Shown one piece after another: positions 59,181 through 64,000 of a stretch of 64,000 nt of DNA. Every line of letters begins with the position of its first letter. Position 1 is the stretch's first letter. Source of the stretch: JAABRB01 sp041617635 (GTDB lineage: Bacteria; Pseudomonadota; Gammaproteobacteria; Burkholderiales; SG8-39); contig JBFJOO010000002.1 in the NCBI GenBank assembly GCA_041617635.1, positions 56,705-120,704 on the forward strand, written 5' to 3'. The notes under the pieces are model-generated. The model was not told the origin of the DNA. It saw nothing but the letters and a program-made list of their open reading frames with translations, and made no database searches. The translations under genes were made by a program, and so were the position numbers.

Positions 59181-59220
59181 GGTTCCGCGCGCCGCCGGAC
59201 TACTGCCGGCAGCTCTCGAA

Positions 59221-59889
59221 TTATCCCATAAATGGACGCGAACCCAGGAAATTCAAGGTCTCGAGCGGGTGACCTATGACCGCGTCCGCGCCCCAATTGT
59301 GCGGATCGCCGTCGTCGCCGAGATAGCCGTAGCCGGCTGCGATGACGGGCATGCCCGCGGCCCGCGCCGCCTGAACGTCCCGCAGATCGTCGCCGACGTA
59401 GAGGCACTCCGCCGGATTGAGTGCGAGGGAACGCGCCGCGTGGATCAGCGGATCCGGATGAGGCTTGGAGCGCGCGGCGGTGTCGCCGCTGACGATGCAC
59501 GCGGCCCGGGACGTCAGCCCCAGCGCGTGAATGAGCGGGCGGGTGAACCGGTCGGGCTTGTTGGTCACGACGCCCCACCGCACGCCGCGCTGTTCGAGCG
59601 CTTGAAGCAGCTCGTCCATCGTGGGGAACAACCTGGTCTCGACACACACCGAGGCGCCGTACAGGTCGAGAAAGCGCGCTTTCAGACTCTCGTACCGCGC
59701 GCTCTCGGGCGTCAGCCCGAATCCGGCCTTGATCATGCCACGCGCGCCGGACGATGTCAGGGGACGAGCGACCTCGAGGGGCACGCTCGGGAGCCCGTGC
59801 TCGCCGAGCAGCGAATTCAGCGCGCGCGCCAAGTCCGGCGCGGTGTCCGCGAGCGTGCCGTCCAGATCGAAGAGAACCGCCCGCGCCAT
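59221..59889 (-). CDS. gph: Phosphoglycolate phosphatase (HAD superfamily)
   Basis: A 222-residue HAD phosphatase: FDLDGTLADTAPDL (nucleophile Asp), GVVTNKPDRFTRPLI, SKPHPDPLIHAA and VGDDLRDVQAARAAGMP. It removes phosphate from 2-phosphoglycolate; Gph/MupP-like sugar phosphatase activity is also possible. It starts two bases after ubiG, the usual ubiG-gph pair of betaproteobacteria. Confidence 0.92.
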   Translation of the reverse strand: MARAVLFDLDGTLADTAPDLARALNSLLGEHGLPSVPLEVARPLTSSGARGMIKAGFGLTPESARYESLKARFLDLYGASVCVETRLFPTMDELLQALEQRGVRWGVVTNKPDRFTRPLIHALGLTSRAACIVSGDTAARSKPHPDPLIHAARSLALNPAECLYVGDDLRDVQAARAAGMPVIAAGYGYLGDDGDPHNWGADAVIGHPLETLNFLGSRPFMG

Positions 59890-59891
59890 GC

Positions 59892-60605
59892 TCACGCCTT
59901 CACGGCATGGACGATGTAGTTGACATCGGTATCGCGGCCGAGCGAATAGATGCGCGTGAGGGGGTTGTACGTCATGCCGATCAGGTTGCTCACCGTGAGG
60001 CCCGCGTCTCGGCAGCTCTGCGACAGCTCCGACGGCTTCACGAACTTCGCGTAGTCGTGCGTGCCCTTCGGCAGGAGCCTCAGGACGTACTCGGCGCCGA
60101 TGATCGCGAAGAGATACGATTTCGGGTTGCGGTTGATCGTGGCGAAGAAGAGGTGCGCGCCCGGCGCCGCGAGCAAGGCGCATGCCCGGACCGTGCTGGC
60201 CGGATCGGGCACGTGCTCGAGCATCTCCATGCACGTCACGACGTCGTAGCGCTCCGGCTCGCGCGCGGCCAGCTCTTCTGCAGCGATCTGCTCGTATTCG
60301 ACGGCGAGCTTGCTCTCGAGGAGATGCAGCTCGGCGACCTTCAGTGCGCGTTCCGAGAGGTCGATGCCCTTGACCCGCGCGCCGCAACCCGCCATCGCCT
60401 CCGCGAGTATCCCTCCGCCGCATCCGACGTCGAGCACCCGCTTGCCGGACAGCCTGGCCTTCTCGTCGATCCAGGCGAGGCGCAGCGGATTAATCTCGTG
60501 CAGCGGGCGGAACTCGCTCGCCGGGTCCCACCAGCGGTGGGCAAGCTCGCTGAACTTCGCGATCTCGCCCGGATCGGCGTTGGCGGCCGGAGTCTGCTCG
60601 TTCAT
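59892..60605 (-). CDS. ubiG: Ubiquinone biosynthesis O-methyltransferase
   Basis: A 237-residue UbiG: FSELAHRWWDPASEFRPLHEINPLR at the start, VLDVGCGGGILAEAMA (SAM motif), CMEMLEHVPDP and a C-terminal GMTYNPL with DTDVNYIVHAVK. It performs both O-methylations of the ubiquinone ring. Together with menA at the other end of the window it points to a dual quinone pool. Confidence 0.95.
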   Translation of the reverse strand: MNEQTPAANADPGEIAKFSELAHRWWDPASEFRPLHEINPLRLAWIDEKARLSGKRVLDVGCGGGILAEAMAGCGARVKGIDLSERALKVAELHLLESKLAVEYEQIAAEELAAREPERYDVVTCMEMLEHVPDPASTVRACALLAAPGAHLFFATINRNPKSYLFAIIGAEYVLRLLPKGTHDYAKFVKPSELSQSCRDAGLTVSNLIGMTYNPLTRIYSLGRDTDVNYIVHAVKA

Positions 60606-60662
60606 GGTGGAGGCCGACGGGGTGACAAACCGAGAGTGTAATCGCCGTCCGGAAAAACAAAA

Positions 60663-60684
60663 AAGCCCAGCCGAAGCTGGGCTT
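60663..60684 (-). terminator. Terminator of the first ompA-type gene
   Basis: AAGCCCAGC-CGAA-GCTGGGCTT is a 9-bp stem with a GNRA-like loop, flanked by A runs (60655-60664) that give a U tract on the minus strand. It ends the OmpA-family transcript just before ubiG. Confidence 0.9.
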
Positions 60685-60707
60685 TTCCGCGGGTCAAGCT
60701 GCCCCCG

Positions 60708-61421
60708 TCAATTCCGCGTCCCGACGACTTCGACGTCCACGCGGCGGTTCGGCGCAAGGCAGGCGACCGTCTGCTTGAAGTCCTTCGAATCCGGGCAGGA
60801 CTTCACCGGCTGCTTCTCGCCTTTGCCCTCGGTGTAGATCCGGTTCGGCTGGATCCCCTTGCTCACCATGTAGGCCTTCACCGATTCGGCGCGGCGGACG
60901 GAGAGCTGCTGGTTGTAGGCGTCGCTGCCGATCCGGTCGGTGTGACCGACTGCGATGATCACCTCCAGCGCGATGCCCTTGATCTGGCCGACCAGCTCAT
61001 CGAGCTTGGCTTTGCCTTCCGGCTTGAGCGCGTAACGATCGAAGTCGAACAGCACGTCGGTGGACAGCGTCACTTTCTGCGTGACGGGTGTCGGTGCCGC
61101 GGGCGCGGGCTTCGGCGCCATCGGTGCCGGCGCAGGTGCGGGCGCCGGCGCGGCAGCCATCGTGCAGGCGGCTGCGGGCATGAGGTCCTTGTCGCACTCG
61201 CATACGGCCGTCGCCGGCGTCCACCACTGGGTGCGCCAGCACATGCCTTGCGGGCTCTTCACGATCGCGTTCCGCGCATCATTGACATAGGCTTCCGGCC
61301 CGCCGAGCGGCCCCTTCGGCGCGTTGGCAAGCATCCCCGATTGGGCGAATGCTTGCGAGGCCGACACGGCCATCGCGAGCATGCCGGCTGCTGCTAGATA
61401 TTTTCTTGCGTTCTTGAACAT
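60708..61421 (-). CDS. OmpA-family outer-membrane protein, copy 1
   Basis: A 237-residue secreted protein. Signal peptide 1-26 (ending SQAFA), an N-terminal domain with KGPLGGPEAYVNDARNAIV, GMCWRTQWWTPATAVCECDKDL and further cysteines, a Pro/Ala linker (about 90-115), then the OmpA/MotB peptidoglycan-binding domain with GHTDRIGSDAYNQQLSVRRAESVK and NRRVDVEV. It tethers the outer membrane to peptidoglycan. There is no eight-strand barrel domain. The 163-base region upstream holds a perfect CGCGCAGG-A-CCTGCGCG repeat at 61455-61471. Confidence 0.9.
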   Translation of the reverse strand: MFKNARKYLAAAGMLAMAVSASQAFAQSGMLANAPKGPLGGPEAYVNDARNAIVKSPQGMCWRTQWWTPATAVCECDKDLMPAAACTMAAAPAPAPAPAPMAPKPAPAAPTPVTQKVTLSTDVLFDFDRYALKPEGKAKLDELVGQIKGIALEVIIAVGHTDRIGSDAYNQQLSVRRAESVKAYMVSKGIQPNRIYTEGKGEKQPVKSCPDSKDFKQTVACLAPNRRVDVEVVGTRN

Positions 61422-61584
61422 GCTTTCCCCTCAGTATTGGTAATTGGAAGGAAACGCGCAGGACCTGCGCGTATCAGCCGACAAAGCCGCTAATCGAAAT
61501 GAGCGGATTGAGCGAAATGGCGGTCAGTGAAAAGATCAGCGAGACTGGGATCGGATTCCGCGACGGTCTCAACGTCACGGATTT

Positions 61585-62916
61585 TCATTCCGCAAGACAA
61601 TTTTGCCACAAAAGGGCGATCTTTTCCAAATCGCGGCCGGAAGTGGTCAGGAGCGTCCCCTCGCGCACGACTCGATCGCCCTCGACCCAGACGTCCGTCA
61701 CGTGCTCGCGGCCCGCTGCGTACACCAGATGGGAGACCGGATCGTAGCACGGGCGAGTCTCGAGACTTGCGAGCGACACGGCGCACAGATCGGCTGACTT
61801 TCCGATCTCGATGGAGCCGATGGAGCGCTCGAGGCCGAGCGCGCGTGCGCCTGCAAGCGTGGCCGCGTGCAGGGCGGCATGTGCGGGCATCGTTTCGGGG
61901 TTACCCGATATCGCCTTGGCGAGGAGCGCGGCAGTACGCATTTCCTGGAACACGTCCAATCGATTGTTGCTTGCCGCGCCGTCGGTGCCGAGCCCCACGT
62001 TGACGCCGGCGGCGAGCAGCGCGGGAACCGGAGCGAAGCCGCTCGCCAGCTTCAGATTCGACGACGGGCAGTGCGCCACCGAGCAGCCGTGGCGTGCAAG
62101 CAGCTCGACCTCTGCATCGGTGAGGTGCACGGCGTGCACGGCGATCAGCCGTGGCGACAGCAGGCCGAGAGAGTCGAGTCGCTGGATCGGCCGCACCGCG
62201 TGGGCCGCGACACTCTCGCGGACCTCGTCGGCCGTTTCGTGCAGATGGAGATGGATGGGAACATCGAGCTCCTCCGCCATCGTGCCGATGCGCGCAAACG
62301 TTCGGTCGCTCACGGTGTAGGGCGCATGCGGCGCGAAGCAGAACGACAGCCGCGATTGATCGCGCAGGGCATCACGCGCCGCGACCCCCTTCGCGAGATA
62401 GTCGTCGGGGTCAGACGCATACGCGGTCGGAAACTCGATCGCGATGAGGCCTAGCGCCGCCCGCATCCCCGCATCGACGAAGGCGTGGCCCGCAGCGTCC
62501 GGGAAGAAGTACATGTCGTTCGCGCAAGTGACGCCGCCGCGCAGCATCTCCGCCGCTGCGAGGAGCGTTCCGTCATAGACCATCTCGCGCGACGCATGGC
62601 GCGCCTCCGCAGGCCAGATGTGATCCTTGAGCCACGCCATGAGCGGGATGTCATCGGCCAGGCCGCGCATGAGCGCCATGGCGGCGTGCGTGTGAAGATT
62701 CACGAGCCCCGGAATCAAGACGTGGTCCGGGAGCTGAATCTGCTCGGCGGGGGCGAAGCGCTCGGAAACCTCGGCGGAGGGCAGCACCGCGGTGATCCGG
62801 CCCGCCTGCACGATGACCGAGTGGTTCTCCAGGACCACTCCGACCGGGTCCACCGGCACCACCCAGCGCGCTGCGATCGCCAGGTCCGCGGGAAGAGGAC
62901 GGGTGCTCGCGGCCAT
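61585..62916 (-). CDS. mtaD: Amidohydrolase of the MTA/SAH deaminase (TRZ/ATZ) family
   Basis: A 443-residue metal-dependent deaminase. Metal ligands are visible in NLHTHAAMALMRG, HLHLHETADEV, AVHAVHL and the LGTDGAASNN aspartate region; APHAPYTVSD is typical of the S-adenosylhomocysteine/5-methylthioadenosine deaminase group. It converts MTA or SAH to inosine forms. The substrate is assigned from family resemblance. It lies between two OmpA-family paralogues on the same strand. Confidence 0.88.
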   Translation of the reverse strand: MAASTRPLPADLAIAARWVVPVDPVGVVLENHSVIVQAGRITAVLPSAEVSERFAPAEQIQLPDHVLIPGLVNLHTHAAMALMRGLADDIPLMAWLKDHIWPAEARHASREMVYDGTLLAAAEMLRGGVTCANDMYFFPDAAGHAFVDAGMRAALGLIAIEFPTAYASDPDDYLAKGVAARDALRDQSRLSFCFAPHAPYTVSDRTFARIGTMAEELDVPIHLHLHETADEVRESVAAHAVRPIQRLDSLGLLSPRLIAVHAVHLTDAEVELLARHGCSVAHCPSSNLKLASGFAPVPALLAAGVNVGLGTDGAASNNRLDVFQEMRTAALLAKAISGNPETMPAHAALHAATLAGARALGLERSIGSIEIGKSADLCAVSLASLETRPCYDPVSHLVYAAGREHVTDVWVEGDRVVREGTLLTTSGRDLEKIALLWQNCLAE

Positions 62917-62932
62917 GGGCGGGGAGCCTACC

Positions 62933-62960
62933 AAAAAAAAGCCCCGCACTCGGCGGGGCT
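62933..62960 (-). terminator. Terminator of the second ompA-type gene
   Basis: AGCCCCGC-ACTCG-GCGGGGCT forms an 8-bp stem (62940-62960) followed on the minus strand by an eight-base U run (62940-62933). It lies 19 bases after the stop of the second OmpA-family gene and just upstream of mtaD. Confidence 0.93.
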
Positions 62961-62979
62961 GGTTGTGCAGTTGCGCTAC

Positions 62980-63696
62980 TTACTTCGCCGGGCCTCTCAC
63001 CTCGACATCGGCACGGCGGTTCGGCGCGAGACACGCGACGAGCGCCTTGAAGTCCTTGGTATCCGGGCAGGACTTGATCGGCTGGGTCTTGCCGTAGCCG
63101 AAGGTCTCGATCTTGCTGCGATCCATGCCCTTGCTGATCAGGTAGTCCCTGACGACGACGGCGCGTTGCTCGGACAGCTTCTGGTTGTACGTCGCGCTGC
63201 CGATGCGATCGGTGTGGCCGTTGACGCTCACCCCGGAGATCGATGCGCAGGTGCCCATGCGCCCGACAACGTCGCGATCGAGTTGCGCCCTGGCGGCCGG
63301 CTTGAGCGCGGACTTGTCGAAATCAAACGTCGCGTCGCCGGTCAGCCGCGCGGTGAAATTGCAGACCGCCGGTTTCGCTGCGGGCGCTGCCGCCGGGGCC
63401 GGCGCAGGCTTCGCGGGCGCGGCCGCGGGTTTCGGAGCTGGCGCCGCCATGGCGCAGCGCGCGGCCGGCAGGATGTCCTTGTCGCAAGCGCAATCTGCCG
63501 TGGCCGGGCTCCACCACTGGGTGCGCCAGCACATGCCCTGCGGGCTCTTGATGATCTTGCCATCCGTATCGATGAGATAGGCTTCCGGGCCGCCCAGCGG
63601 GCCTTTCGGCGCCGGGGCCTGGGCAAAGGCGGAATGCGCTGCGAAACCAATCACGGCAGCGATGGTGAGAGCGAGGCTCTTGGCAATCGATTTCAA
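62980..63696 (-). CDS. OmpA-family outer-membrane protein, copy 2
   Basis: A 238-residue paralogue of the protein encoded at 60708-61421. Signal peptide 1-25 (ending SAFA), the same KGPLGGPEAY and GMCWRTQWWSPATADCACDKDI N-terminal domain, a Pro/Ala linker and an OmpA domain with GHTDRIGSATYNQKLSEQRAVVV and NRRADVEV. Extra cysteines (AVCNF and MGTCAS) are in this copy only. It is divergent from gyrA with about 290 bases of intergenic DNA in which I see no other gene. Confidence 0.92.
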   Translation of the reverse strand: MKSIAKSLALTIAAVIGFAAHSAFAQAPAPKGPLGGPEAYLIDTDGKIIKSPQGMCWRTQWWSPATADCACDKDILPAARCAMAAPAPKPAAAPAKPAPAPAAAPAAKPAVCNFTARLTGDATFDFDKSALKPAARAQLDRDVVGRMGTCASISGVSVNGHTDRIGSATYNQKLSEQRAVVVRDYLISKGMDRSKIETFGYGKTQPIKSCPDTKDFKALVACLAPNRRADVEVRGPAK

Positions 63697-63985
63697 ATGA
63701 CACCCCCTGTTTATGTATGGCTCGTTGTTTCGGCGGGATTCGAGCCGTGGTGCCGGCGCTCCCGCTCACATGTGACGCGCCGCGAATGTTACACCAATCG
63801 GCCCGAATCGGGGAAGTCGAAAAGCAAGCCCGCCCGAAGCCGCCCGGAACGCGCTTCGACCCGCTCCCAGCGTGGATCGAGCGCGTCGCAAATGGTAACA
63901 TTTCACCCTTTTTGATCGACCCGGACGCACGGCGCGGAGCGCGCGCTGCCGGCTCCTCCGAAGCCCGTCAACCAAGCCCGTAAAG

Positions 63986-64000
63986 ATGGACCAGTTCGCC
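63986..64000 (+). CDS. gyrA: DNA gyrase subunit A, first five codons only
   Basis: The final 15 bases read ATG GAC CAG TTC GCC, i.e. MDQFA, the usual N-terminus of betaproteobacterial GyrA, whose gene lies beside ompA-ubiG-gph in many genomes of the class. The call rests on this short match and synteny. Confidence 0.6.

Noticed and set aside
62485..63915. A 476-codon plus-strand frame over mtaD and the second OmpA gene
   Set aside because: It covers two genes and a terminator on the opposite strand and has no protein-like motif.

Overview
The window looks like a chromosomal segment of a facultatively anaerobic betaproteobacterium with high G+C content. Evidence: the tmRNA on the minus strand (58816-59180) encodes the tag ANDERFALAA, which is typical of that class; an ompA-type gene lies beside ubiG and gph, and a gyrA start (MDQFA) sits at the right edge; most operons are compact, with 4-base ATGA or GTGA overlaps. 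I see no phage, insertion sequence or CRISPR array. Intergenic hairpins and one REP-like pair are the only repeats.

Left part (1-25.9 kb, all plus strand) is an anaerobic energy block. It opens with the end of a formate dehydrogenase operon (fdhA tail, fdhB, a small lipoprotein, fdhC) and menA for menaquinone. Next comes a pyruvate/ferredoxin module: a fused NfnAB transhydrogenase, a rubrerythrin-like protein, pyruvate:ferredoxin oxidoreductase and a dihydroorotate-dehydrogenase-like flavoprotein. Then class I fumarase, and a tightly packed run of NAD-malic enzyme, nqrABCDEF, apbE, nqrM and frdCAB. A perfect FNR/ANR box (13494-13507) precedes the malic enzyme gene, and an imperfect one (3768-3781) precedes the pyruvate module. 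Together the genes could oxidise malate to pyruvate, pass NADH through the sodium-pumping NQR to menaquinone, dehydrate malate to fumarate and reduce it to succinate. That is a complete malate-dismutation circuit, and it is the most striking thing in the window.

Middle part (26-36.9 kb): a minus-strand cluster combines a 3-hydroxyanthranilate dioxygenase, a DapA-family protein, a DUF1330 protein, the chromate transporter ChrA and a rhodanese-ChrB fusion. A ModE-like one-component regulator is divergent from tupBCA (tungstate uptake), followed by mobB-moeA-moaD-moaE (molybdopterin cofactor) and crcB with a DUF190 gene (fluoride/ion export). The tungstate and cofactor genes fit the need of the formate dehydrogenase for a W/Mo-bis-MGD cofactor.

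Right part (37-64 kb): mixed housekeeping and catabolic genes. These include an acyl-CoA ligase, a Ser/Thr kinase fused to a cyclic-nucleotide-type domain, clpB, two tandem secreted AlgH/YqgE proteins, tag, glutaryl-CoA dehydrogenase, 3-hydroxyacyl-CoA dehydrogenase, a universal stress protein, a giant DUF748 protein, a Rieske oxygenase, a methyltransferase, a LysR regulator, ssrA, gph, ubiG, two OmpA-family paralogues flanking an amidohydrolase, and the first codons of gyrA. The presence of both ubiG and menA suggests that the cell makes both ubiquinone and menaquinone.
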